A DNA stretch of 10,502 nt from Saccoglossus kowalevskii (GCF_000003605.2 NW_003113993.1:2213-12714), one strand, 5' to 3'. Positions 1 to 8,063 are shown, numbered from the stretch's first letter. Translations and numbers: made by a program. The notes: generated by a model from the sequence alone, not told the origin.

Positions 1-1115
1 TCTGAGAAGTTACTAAGCTTTAAATAGGTAATTGTGCAAGTCTCCAACGTTGAATTGGGATATTTTATCTTGGGAATATACTTATTAACATGAGTTGTCT
101 TTCCACATATTATTTACTCTGAAACTAATCAATGAGGGTTAGGGGATAATATTGGTGGAATGTGGCAACACTGTCCACTTAAATAAAAAGCGATAAACAA
201 CAAAGTCAATTTTGTATCATCGTACACAGCAATACACCAAGTTTACACATGAATTATTTGAAAATTGGCATAGAATGGGTCGAAACCATACGTTGCCTGG
301 GAATGTTGTTATTTTTTTAGTAATTAGTAATTAGATACAGAAATATAATTCATATATATGCTTTTCTCAGACTAAATTGTAGTGCGTTTGGAGATTGAAT
401 GAGTGTTTCAGGGTCATAAAACAATTGGTAACAATGAACGACGACTTTTCTGGAATCGTATGCAATAATGATCAGATCAATGTCGATCTCAATTTTTGGA
501 GGTTTTGATGAATGTATTCTGTTAAGCGGCTATATCACAATCAAGTGTACAAAAAAAAAATTATGTGTTACGGTGAAACTAGAAAAGAACTATTATATTT
601 TTATGAAATCTCGTGAACTTTTCAGAGCACTTGCAAGACAATCTTCGAAATAAAACAAAAATGAAAAGAATCTGACCGAAATTGACCAAATTACGGCTTA
701 TTTTAGTGCCCACAATAGTACAAATTTCACGTTACGAGTGTTCACTCGCATTTTTATCATATTTTCAAGCTAATTATTTATTTAAATTGGGTCCTACAAT
801 GTTTTTGAATAATACTGCATTGAAGATATGTATATCAAATATTGTTTACACCAAAGTAGCGTGTAGCTATGGTGATGATTCAAAAAATATGAAAAAATGT
901 ATGAAAACACCCCATTGTTCCACTTTCTGGGCATTTAATGGCTTCCTATATAAAAGTAGCTGTAAACAAAGCAAATTAAACATTCAGCTACACAATATTT
1001 TGTGATAATAAAGAGATTATACCCATAAATGATAAAAATATGGAACAGTGCAATCTTTTAAAACGTATTTTTAAATATCACCAATATGATATTGACTAAA
1101 GATTTCTTTAAAATC
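1..1115. other. AT-rich non-coding stretch
   Basis: No family is recognisable here. Two short plus-strand open frames (468-653 and 682-1005) have lysine-, asparagine- and cysteine-rich translations typical of random AT-rich DNA. An ATG at 434 opens a 24-codon acidic frame (MNDDFSGIVCNNDQINVDL...) ending in TGA. It could be a first exon, but no good donor follows it. I treat the whole stretch as intergenic or intronic. Confidence 0.6.
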
Positions 1116-1135
1116 ATGTAGTTTACGTACCCCCG
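1116..1135 (+). repeat. Stray copy of the terminal motif ATGTAGTTTACGTACCCC
   Basis: This site differs by one base from the motif at the ends of the unit at 1269-1596 and has the same orientation as the left end of that unit. Sequence downstream of it does not align with the neighbouring unit, so it may be a solitary end of a related, deleted element. The motif contains the palindrome TACGTA. Function is unknown. Confidence 0.35.
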
Positions 1136-1268
1136 TATTGAAAAATAAAATAACACACGTTAGATAAAAACATTGTAATTATATTAGGCACCCATGCCAT
1201 AGTCTGCATGGATAAAATGAGTCTTCCACCCAAATTACCTTTATTGCTAGAACAATGAATAAGTCCAA

Positions 1269-1596
1269 ATGTAGTGTACGTCCCCTATGTACCTGGTATA
1301 TCAACTCATCCCTTCTGCCCCAGCAACAGCTTTATTAGTAGAAAACAAGTTTGTACTGATTGTGTGTAGCATTTATGGAAGCACTGGTAAAAAAACATGC
1401 CTTTAAGGAGCTAATATTAAAATATGTCAATAATACAAAATGCGTGACAATTAAATTGGACTGTTATGTTCTTCAAATGTCCACATTATTCCCCATTCAC
1501 CATTGGTACTTAGTCAACAAAATGTAAAATTGGTTAAGCAGATGAAACAAATTCATCATATCTCTAAGTATGTATAAAGGGGTACGTACACTACAT
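1269..1596. mobile_element. MITE-like unit with ~18 bp terminal inverted repeats
   Basis: The left end reads ATGTAGTGTACGTCCCCT (1269-1286). The reverse complement of the right end (1578-1596) reads ATGTAGTGTACGTACCCCT, identical apart from one inserted A. Weaker similarity continues inward (CTATGTACCTGGTAT against TTATACATACTTA). The ~290 bp interior has no coding potential. No convincing target-site duplication is visible, so the exact ends and the superfamily are uncertain. Similar ends at 1116 and 3054 suggest a repeat family. The same 1578 end could instead be the left end of the longer unit at 1578-3074. Confidence 0.45.
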
Positions 1597-1784
1597 ATTA
1601 AAACCCTACTTCCAAGAACCTTAGTTACACATTAATATTAGTACTATTCATGCTATAGTTTATGGTATGGATACGAACCTTAACTTTCATAATATAAAAG
1701 CAAATGATTTTTCCATTTTCACCATTTGTGGCGCTGTTACTCAGCTTTACCGTGACCTTTGAAATCTGAAAAATTTGGAAGGAG

Positions 1785-2041
1785 GTAAGCTTCTATTTCT
1801 ATCATTCAGAATCAATTTACAAATACTGCACTTTTATGCAAAGATGAACACCTATTAGGTCTTTTTCATGTTCAACCACACACATAAACTTAGGTGAAAA
1901 ACAGCCACACAAAAAGGACGGACAACACACAGGTGGGTTCGAACTCATAAAGTTTCATATTACAACTGTTTCAATTAGTAAAATGCAACTTTTTAAATCC
2001 TATGTATTGAGAGATCATAATCAGCATTTGTGTTTTTTCAG
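1785..2041 (+). other. Probable intron in the 5' UTR of the decayed gene
   Basis: The donor is GGAG|GTAAGC at 1784/1785, a strong animal consensus. The acceptor is the pyrimidine tract TTTGTGTTTTTTCAG ending at 2041. The first ATG of the downstream frame follows 20 bases later at 2062, so the intron would lie wholly in the 5' UTR. A kept intron argues that this copy spread as DNA, or is a local gene remnant, rather than a processed cDNA copy. Confidence 0.4.
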
Positions 2042-2061
2042 AACTAAAATTAAATAAAATT

Positions 2062-3054
2062 ATGGAACGTAGATCTTCAAGAATATGCGAGTTCAGAGAC
2101 AGTGCTAATAACGTGCAAAAACCCTTTGAAAAAAGGCGTCAGAGAGAAAATTTAAAACAAGATCCAGAAAGGTTGGCAGCTGTAAGAGAGAAGGAACGAG
2201 AGCGTCTAAGACAGAAAAAAATACCTAGATAGTCATCCAAAACTCAAGCAGTAGCAAAGGGAGTTGACGAAACATGCAAGAGAATGCTGATCTGAACAGC
2301 AGGTCGAGAGCAGCAACTGTACGTGAGAAGCAGTACCGGGAAATTTTACGGAAAAAATAGGCTGAATTAAAAATACAAGAGCAGAGATTAAAGCGTAGAA
2401 GTGAGGTACATGGAGTACAGAGGTGGAGAATGAGAATTAAGATGGGGAAGTGTGAGAAGAAAACCCAGTCTAAAAGTAATAACCAGTCACCTTTCTTATC
2501 GCCGTCTACAGAGATACGTACCATGAAGAAAGCTAAATGTGCCTAACCAAAAACTCCAGAGAAAAAAGCTAGAGTGATCCAAAAGCTTACAGAGTCACCA
2601 AGTTTTAAAAGCATCCTTGAAGGAGGAGGTGTCATTTTAAAAAAACAAAGCAAAGAAAAAATTACAAATTGGGAAAGCTGTGATTACATCCCTGAACAAG
2701 AACCTACAGGAAGTGAAAATGAAGAGCATATTCTGGTTTAAAAAACATAGTGCTGATCTCTACCAAAAAAATGCGAGGAAAATTACGTGATCAACTTAAA
2801 GTGAGGTGGAGCATACCACAGGAAAAATGGTGGATGCTATCCAGAAGGAAGGACAGTGTGCGTGAACAAGTGAAGGAGTTTTATTTGAGTCCTGGTATCA
2901 GCAGGGAGGTGCCTAAAAAGAAAGCTGTTGTCAAGATCAAGGTTGGGGGCACCACATGGTGATGACACTACAGGATGCCTTTGAAGTTTCCAAGAAAGTC
3001 AACCCAAATGTGAAGATTCGATTCACCACTACCCTACCCCTACATTATGCTTAA
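2062..3054 (+). pseudogene. Decayed gene of an uncharacterised multi-copy animal protein family
   Basis: The coding signal moves through three frames. The first, 2062-2232, is a basic, glutamine- and glutamate-rich segment (RQRENLKQDPERLAAVREK) ending in TAG. The second, 2274-2741, is broken by TAG at 2358 and TAA at 2544 and includes VQRWRMR, a TPEKKARVIQKL segment and an acidic tail. The third, 2750-2962, has WWMLSRRKDSVREQVKEFYL followed by SREVPKKKAVVKIK. A further shift gives HMVMTLQDAFEV and PNVKIRF, ending at 3054. From memory, the FYLS..SREVP.KK.VV and VMTLQ-AFE-F-K--P--KI-F blocks characterise an uncharacterised protein family dispersed in many invertebrate and fish genomes; I know no biochemical function. 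At least two frameshifts and two internal stops make it non-functional. It is preceded by a plausible UTR intron. Confidence 0.6.
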
Positions 3055-3074
3055 TGTACGTAGGTACCCCTATG
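3054..3074 (+). repeat. Terminal-motif copy ATGTACGTAGGTACCCCTATG
   Basis: This site resembles the left end at 1269 (ATGTAGTGTACGTCCCCTATG) and has the same orientation. Similarity may continue for a few bases (GGGTATTG against CTGGTAT). It begins exactly where the last frame of the decayed gene stops, which would fit the right end of a unit carrying that gene. Confidence 0.35.
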
Positions 3075-3783
3075 GGTATTGTTGAATTGCAAATGATATG
3101 GGTTGATCTGTTTAGCTGCCAAACTTCTGTTATTTTCTGCCTTGGTTTTACTGACAATGTTTTTATTGTGAACTATTGTTGATATAAAAGGTTTTAAGCT
3201 TGATGTGAGTCTTTTTTATTTAACAAACGCTAGCCACAGAAAGATAAACTTGATATTTTTTTTCACAAACAGATGATAGCAAATGACCATATTATATATA
3301 TTATTGACTTGTTGATACATTCTAATCCAAATTTGCTTTCAGAAATTCAATATTTAAATATTATAAACATCATGTACATTGTATGTAGAGTATGTGCCCA
3401 GTTACTGCTTTATAATAGAAAAATGTCTGTAAGATTATAATGGGACCTTGTTGTGCTCTAATATTTCAGAATATCATACTACAGATATGTGGCATAAGTA
3501 ACAAAACCTTGGTTTACTCTTACTACAACCTTTATTTTTGACCCCAAGTGACACCCTTTTGTACAGTTGATTGTGAGTATAGCCGTAAGGGCATTAACAC
3601 AAAATACAGTCATTTAACAAGATGTACAATACAACAGAAGGATTTTGAGTGTAAAACGGTCATAGTCAAATCGCGTACTCCACTAAACAGAATGCTACTG
3701 ATGTGAATTAAAAAAAAATATGGCCATGACTTCTACGAGAAAAGAGACAAATAATTGAAACTACTAAAATATTGGTTATAAAA
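3075..3783. other. AT-rich non-coding stretch
   Basis: No coding frame, RNA gene or clear repeat is visible. A minus-strand frame at 3708-3938 extends into the adjacent MITE and overlaps its inverted repeats, so it is not counted as a gene. Confidence 0.55.
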
Positions 3784-3966
3784 AGTGATACTGTAGCTGC
3801 AGTTCTGTAGCTCGCGAAAATAATAAAAAACGACTGTTTACCGCCCGGTAAAATAGGGTAACTCGCATAGGATTGAATTGTAGCTCCCTGGTTTCGCGTT
3901 AACACCGCGACGAACGAAATAACCGACAGCGAAACCAAGCGAGCTACAGAACTGCAGCTAGTGATA
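3784..3966. mobile_element. Short MITE with target-site duplication AGTGATA
   Basis: Arms 3794-3815 and 3939-3960 are perfect 22 bp inverted repeats (TAGCTGCAG...CTGTAGCTCGC). They are flanked by AGTGATA at 3784-3790 and AGTGATA at 3960-3966, a 7 bp direct repeat, perhaps 8 with decay. CTG at 3791-3793 lies outside the perfect left arm. The ~120 bp interior contains a palindrome TTTACCG-CC-CGGTAAA at 3837-3852. It also holds a second inverted pair, 3879-3897 against 3929-3948 (TGTAGCTC..TGGTTTCGC), so the right half forms its own hairpin. There is no coding capacity. A 7-8 bp duplication would suit a hAT-like family, but the termini do not settle this. Confidence 0.7.
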
Positions 3967-3973
3967 GTGAATA

Positions 3974-4145
3974 TTACTTCTTAACTGTTAAGTAAACATT
4001 TGTTAGAAATCCAAACTTTGCCCTGAAAAATTCCCATCGCACATACTGATCTCCAAGTCGAACAGTTCCAGAATCAACAAGTTTCCGTTGCCGTTTTTTT
4101 TTTCGCTGAATCACTGACTGTAGGTCGACCACGTTTACCGGGCAT
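3974..4145 (-). pseudogene. 5' exon of an uncharacterised gene, frame split at an A10 run
   Basis: On the minus strand an ATG at 4145 opens MPGKRGRPTVSDSAKKK, which reads out of frame after a run of ten A (4094-4103 on the plus strand) and soon hits a stop. The neighbouring frame carries a convincing continuation, RKLVDSGTVRLGDQYVRWEF, then AKFGFLTN, ending in TAA at 3974. A basic GKRGRP start followed by ...V.LGD...RW...K...GF is, from memory, the N-terminal pattern of uncharacterised animal proteins that often occur in many copies. The two halves differ by one base in the homopolymer, so the break is a real frameshift or a sequencing or assembly error. A possible donor (ACA|GTTAAG near 3985) would make this a first exon; otherwise the gene is truncated. 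The MITE lies within 10-15 bp of the 3' end. Confidence 0.45.
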
Positions 4146-4600
4146 GACGAACACAAAAAACATACACACGATAAAAACAAAAAATGGCGGTGAGCCTCGC
4201 TTTCACATTAGCTCGCGACTCCCTAGGTCAATCGATTTCAATAACAAAGCTGAGTAGCTGACGTTCGGCTCTTTGTTTACGGGTGGGCCACCGAAAAATA
4301 AAATTCTCTCCAGTCGCTGTCTGTTTCGGGCTGATTTCTCGCTATCCGCGCATTTTCACAAGCCCAGATACCTCTCAATAGACTCTAAATAGTGAGTTCT
4401 AACAACATTACAAAGACTGAATCAAGATACCCTACCCCAACGGTGATGCTCTATTCTACTCGTTTCGAAAAAGGTGTTTGTGTTTCTTGAAATATAACAG
4501 GGGTACAACATTCATATTCACACACGATGACGATGTTACTTCTATATTGTTCTGTGGGCTAGTCGTTTGACCATAAATGTTACAAAACTTACCGGGAAAC
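4146..4600 (-). promoter_or_regulatory. CpG-richer, promoter-like stretch upstream of the split exon
   Basis: CpG dinucleotides are visibly denser here (GCTCGCGACT, GACGTTCGG, CTATCCGCGC, TGTTTCGG) than in the AT-rich DNA on either side. The stretch sits immediately upstream of the minus-strand ATG at 4145. That suits a promoter or a recently inserted element not yet depleted of CpG. No TATA box or defined start site could be assigned. Confidence 0.25.
4243..4277. repeat. Small inverted repeat AACAAAG / CTTTGTT
   Basis: AACAAAG at 4243-4249 is complementary to CTTTGTT at 4271-4277 across a 21-base loop, about 100 bp upstream of the minus-strand ATG. It may be chance in AT-rich DNA. AACAAAG also resembles a SOX/TCF-type core, though that core occurs often at random. 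Confidence 0.25.
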
Positions 4601-4608
4601 GTTTCTCG

Positions 4609-4920
4609 CCGAGTTAGCAATTTCTACGCCGACTCGGCAACGCACGCAGTTAAAAAGGTATGACGGTATGAACGTGTATTAATTATTACCAAACTACGAG
4701 TTAATAAATAAATATTTTCTACGGTAGCCCATAGTGACAATCGCGAATATGTAACCAATTGCAACCGACTTAGCAACGTCCGCGATATGTAAGCAATGTT
4801 CACGCCGATATAGCAATTTTATCGGCAACTGCCACAGTATGCAAGCAATTTTCTTGTTCACTCAGCAACTTTCAGCGCCGACTGCTCATCTTTCTGCGCC
4901 GATATGTAACCATTTTTCTC
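4609..4920. repeat. Degenerate array with ~20 bp periodicity (CCGAnnTAGCAAnnTT units)
   Basis: Variants of CGCCGATATAGCAATTTT recur. Their AGCAA-like cores start at about 4616, 4636, 4754, 4772, 4792, 4812, 4844, 4864, 4884 (degenerate) and 4909 (ACCAT). Most intervals are 20 bases; 4824 carries an extra GGCAA core. Units seem to alternate between TATGTAACCAA and CGACTTAGCAA forms. A non-repeated gap separates the first two units from the rest. There is no open frame through it. It could be a worn minisatellite, a subterminal repeat array of a transposon, or clustered protein-binding sites near the promoter-like stretch. Confidence 0.55.
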
Positions 4921-6060
4921 GCAAACAAATTCTCAGATAAAATGTTAGTAGCAGATTATATAACCGATTATTAATCAATAAATTATTAGCTAAGTAATTC
5001 AATTAGTGATAATGACTGGAAAGTGGTTAATAATTTAATTACCTTTATAATTGCTTTAGTGGTAGAAATCATTGTCAAAACATAAAATCCAATAACTGGT
5101 AACCAACTAAGAGACCACAAGCCACATAACTGTTTTAATGTTGAATGCAAATTTGCAGAAAATAGTAGATTGTCATCACAAGTTACTAAACTACCCCGAA
5201 ACCGTAGCTCTATTGATATTTTAGTTTCCTTTTTATCAAAATTGACCACACATTATTAACGATAAGAAAAGTACTTTGATTTGAGAATGGGTGAACTAAA
5301 CATGATATGTCGTCTGCATACATTACAAGTTGAACAAAATTATGTCATTATTTTTTTGTTTCACGCAAGCAAATATGTTATTACAGATGCCCCTTTAATG
5401 AGAATAGGTTGAATGATAACTTATCCATCGTCAACTGAAAATATACCACACACTTTGTACACTTGACTAATCAAGAACATAATAAGGCAAATAAACAAAA
5501 ACATGAAATAAGACAAATCATTTTGCTTACAAAATAACAATAGATAGTTGCAGTTAAATAGTCCCAGGTGGAAAAGAAAAAAAATAGTCCACCAGAAGTA
5601 AAACATCTCGTCATAGAGTAAACGTTTTTGAATTTTCCATTGCCGTCTCCAACAAGCAACATGGCTGGTATTTGTAATAGAATACACGCATTTTTCCATG
5701 AGAATATTTGCTTGAAGTCCCTTTTCTTTACCAAAAGTAATTTCATTTGGCGTGTGACGGAGAGAGTTAATTATCTGAAACAGCAAGATTCGTCTTTTGA
5801 CCTTCCAAACTATTGACAATGTTTTCAATTTACGTGATACGGTTTTTAACATCAAAACTGTATCAGGAAATTTTTAAAATTTCACGTGAATCGATCTTGG
5901 TTTGCCTTCAACTCTAGGTTGACCCGCTCGAGTACGGTAAGTCTTTTATACTATGCACCTCTTCACTATAGTCTATGGTCTTTTTTATCGTTGACACATC
6001 TGTCTGAACAAAAGATGTCTGGTCACCATTTTAGACTTCGCCTTCCGCACACACTGAGTT
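4921..6060. other. AT-rich stretch without a convincing gene
   Basis: The longest frame is on the minus strand at 5421-5855 (144 codons). It overlaps a second minus frame and a plus frame. Its second half is a phenylalanine-, leucine- and cysteine-rich translation of T-rich DNA, and its first half (KVKRRILLFQIINSLRHTP...) matches nothing I recognise. I see no splice signals tying these frames together. It might be a worn pseudogene, but I do not call a gene. Confidence 0.5.
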
Positions 6061-6400
6061 ATTTTCTTCACATTGGGTAACCGCTTTCTTTTACCAATTT
6101 ACTCTTGCTCTTAACCGCTTAAAGTTTTACAAACGACTGTGTCTGACTTCTAATACCCGAAAATGCCGCTTAATAAAATAGCTGCAACACTTGCAAAAGC
6201 GACGGTAGCTAACAATGGCCGCTTGCATGTGACTAACAATTCAATACGATAACAATTAATTGCATGCGAAATTAATGCAGTGGTCAAGGTGGTTACACTG
6301 CATGAAAAATTGAATTTCTGTTGTAACCGCTTGCCGGATTAGCAACGTGTTTTGCAGTAAATCCGTTGTTTACATTTGGGTGTGTAACCGTCGAAACTGA
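6060..6400. repeat. Diffuse TAACCG / TTAGCAA motif region, weakly like the 20 bp array
   Basis: GGTAACCGCTTTC, CTTAACCGCTTAAAG, TGTAACCGCTTGCCGG, GATTAGCAACGTG and TGTAACCGTCG recur here. They resemble the TGTAACC and TTAGCAACG halves of the array at 4609-4920, but without regular spacing. This may be a more diverged or inverted remnant of the same repeat, or chance. Confidence 0.25.
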
Positions 6401-6848
6401 AACGACGTAAATTTAGAAGTTGTGCGTTTGATACGTCCAGTGTAAATAGAAGAACTGATATACTACGTTGCCCGTTGTATCTTTTCAGCGTAAATTGATG
6501 GGCAACTCTGAGTTTGTCGTTGTTTTACGTTCAACTTATTATGCGGAAATCACGCATCTTGAACTGCTGCACTACTGGCTTGACATGGTAGAAATCATTC
6601 ACTTTTCATATAAACCTGCTTAGGTGGCCAGGTCGAAACGCTATAGAAATATATTTCTAACTAATCCGTTTATAATTTATTACATACGCATTCGTAGTGA
6701 CTAATAATAATAATATTACTTCTATTATTGCTCCCTCGCCGATCTCATATCCAGTTAAACTTTACAATTCATGCGAAGCTAAAATAAATCCTTATCGTGG
6801 CTTACACGATTGAATGGTTGTGTGCCCTCTGTAAATTGTGTATGTTTG

Positions 6849-6912
6849 TCCATGGAATTAACACTTTAGCGACTATTGACATTTTGTGAAGTGGCCTTGG
6901 ACATTCCATGGA
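6849..6912. repeat. Inverted repeat TCCATGGAAT / ATTCCATGGA
   Basis: Ten-base arms at 6849-6858 and 6903-6912 are perfectly complementary around a ~44-base loop, and each contains CCATGG. They lie just outside the left end of the 6917-8063 inverted-repeat unit. They may belong to its terminal structure or to older sequence. Confidence 0.35.
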
Positions 6913-6916
6913 TAAT

Positions 6917-6968
6917 GTGTGAGTTTAACCTCAGACTAGTAATACAGTAACAACAGACTCGCAACGCG
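6917..6968 (+). repeat. Left arm of a ~40 bp inverted repeat
   Basis: The arm reads GTGTGAGTTTAACCTCAG, then ACTAGTAATACAG, TAACAACAGACTCGCAACGC. It matches the reverse complement of 8020-8063 almost base for base, apart from an extra GTAAC-like insertion near 6947 and two or three substitutions. TTAA sits at 6925-6928 directly before CCTCAG. Confidence 0.7.
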
Positions 6969-7167
6969 GCGTTTTCTTTTGAAGTAATGCGTGCCACGTT
7001 TGTTTAGGTTATCAGTTCTTATCCTACCGAGTAAACGTTGCTGAGCAACAACATTTTCATTATATTTCACAAAATAACGCGAGATCTATTCATATTACAA
7101 TCAACTATCGCGAGACATAAAGACAGGAAGTGGCATAGACGACAGTAGTTGACAGTGAACTTCGAAA

Positions 7168-7287
7168 ATGGCATTTACGGAAAAATTTGGCGAATCTGAG
7201 GACGATAATTACGAGTGGGAAGCTATTTTAGGAGAACATTTTGACGAAGATAATGACAATTTTTCTGTAGAACTTTGCAACCCCTGA
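7168..7287 (+). CDS. 39-residue acidic microORF or first exon
   Basis: The frame begins MAFTEKFGESEDDNYEWEAI and ends ...VELCNP before TGA. About a third of its residues are Asp or Glu, against a single Lys and no Arg, so the peptide would be strongly acidic. It contains no membrane segment or cysteine motif. The start context GAAAATGG has A at -3 and G at +4, a strong animal context. The sequence TCT|GTAGAA near 7264 could be a weak donor, making this a first exon. It lies 200 bp inside the left inverted repeat of the 6917-8063 unit. I do not recognise the sequence; an acidic N-terminus of a transposase or DNA-binding protein is possible but not shown. Confidence 0.35.
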   Translation: MAFTEKFGESEDDNYEWEAILGEHFDEDNDNFSVELCNP

Positions 7288-7744
7288 TCGATTTCGTGTT
7301 TTTCATTTCCTGAAATTAAGAATAAAAAGAAATATACTGGGCTATTTTTATACAAAACTATGACGGAAGTCAAACAAAATCAATGAAACTCGAAATAGCA
7401 ACAATACTGACACACAATAGAAAATTGAAACAGTCACTGAACAACGCGTAAATCGCGTACTATGAAGTCGAACGCGACAAAAAAAATCACACCTCCAGTT
7501 TTTACCGTTACCGGATCACGCTGATACGCTGAGAAAATTAATATGTACATGACACTAGCTATCTGATGTTTCGGCATCCCGGAACACGAGAACAAAACGG
7601 GTAACACACAAAGAAGTATGATCGTTCAAAACGCAGCGATATGCTCTCTCTGAAAAAATATTGGAAACCTTCTGCAAAATCCTCAACAGCGAGAAATATC
7701 GTTTCAAAGTTGCTCATTATATATTCAAAAACTATTTGAGGTAA

Positions 7745-7981
7745 GCACTAACACATTCAGTTACTTGTAACTCCCCTGATTCTTGGTCGATTCTTAAAAT
7801 TCTTACACAGCTGCAAAGGTCAAAATGTCCAGAACGCAACTCCCGTTTTTTAAAAAAATATCCGCATCCGTTTTACGAAGAAATACGCAATTTCCGAAGA
7901 AGCGCGAAGTGTGCAGAATATCCAGTGTTCGGTAAACTTCGACGGTGTCTATGCCAATGCTACAGAGCCTGGCACACATAG
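7745..7981 (+). other. Open frame without ATG, possible internal or 3' exon
   Basis: A plus frame stays open from the TAA at 7742 to a TAG at 7979-7981. It contains a basic stretch with aromatic and cysteine residues (KYPHPFYEEIRNFRR, then FGKLRRCLCQCYRAWHT). Another frame just upstream (to about 7739) reads SEKILETFCKILNSEKYRFK and ends at the donor-like GAG|GTAAGC, but the phases do not join. A minus-strand frame of 93 codons (7803-8084) overlaps antisense and crosses the right inverted repeat. One of the two is a shadow and I cannot tell which. No family is recognised. Confidence 0.15.
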
Positions 7982-8019
7982 CATATACAATTAAGCCGAT
8001 TAACACATTAAACAATAGG

Positions 8020-8063
8020 CGTTGCGAGTCTGTTGTATTACTAGTCTGAGGTTTAACCCACAC
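8020..8063 (-). repeat. Right arm of the ~40 bp inverted repeat
   Basis: The arm reads GCGTTGCGAGTCTGTTG, then TATTACTAGTCTGAGGTT, then TAACCCACAC. It is the reverse complement of the left arm at 6917-6968 with a five-base gap and few substitutions. A perfect palindrome, AGGTTAACCT, follows at 8098-8107 and repeats the GAGGTT..AACC theme of the arm. Confidence 0.7.

Larger units (their letters stand above)
1578..3074 (+). mobile_element. Possible 1.5 kb transposon-like unit carrying a decayed gene
   Basis: The sequence AGGGGTACGTACACTACAT at 1578-1596 is loosely inverted against ATGTACGTAGGTACCCCTAT at 3054-3073. Both share GGGGTAC and ATGTA blocks, with a small rearrangement between them. 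Between these ends lie a splice donor, a 257 bp intron and the decayed reading frame at 2062-3054. The layout suggests a gene travelling between inverted ends, but the match is imperfect and no target-site duplication is clear. Alternatively the two motifs belong to separate small elements flanking a retained gene copy. Confidence 0.3.
6917..8063. mobile_element. 1.15 kb DNA-transposon-like unit with ~40 bp inverted ends
   Basis: The inverted arms at 6917-6968 and 8020-8063 enclose a CpG-richer interior. The arms share AACCTCAGACTAGTAATAC and ACAACAGACTCGCAACGC. The left arm has TTAA|CCTCAG at 6925. On the right, GAGG|TTAA occurs at 8097-8104, about 45 bp beyond the repeat. TTAA at both sides, with short ends plus an internal inverted repeat, recalls the piggyBac layout, but this is weak inference. 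The interior holds an acidic ORF (7168-7287) and further small frames, and no transposase catalytic domain could be recognised. It could be a non-autonomous element or one with a captured or spliced gene. Confidence 0.5.

Noticed and set aside
1929-1945. GGGTTCGAACTC, like a tRNA T-arm or SINE B box
   Set aside because: No A box, acceptor stem or anticodon arm could be placed at the right distance on either strand.
2225-2524. 99-codon minus-strand ORF
   Set aside because: It lies antisense to the decayed plus-strand gene and is a shadow of its Lys/Arg/Glu-rich coding.
5421-5855. 144-codon minus-strand ORF, the longest single-strand frame in the middle of the window
   Set aside because: It overlaps other frames on both strands, half of it is a hydrophobic translation of T-rich DNA, and no family or splice context supports it.
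5886-6080. 64-codon plus-strand ORF
   Set aside because: Composition is not protein-like, no homology is recognised, and it has no splice or regulatory context.
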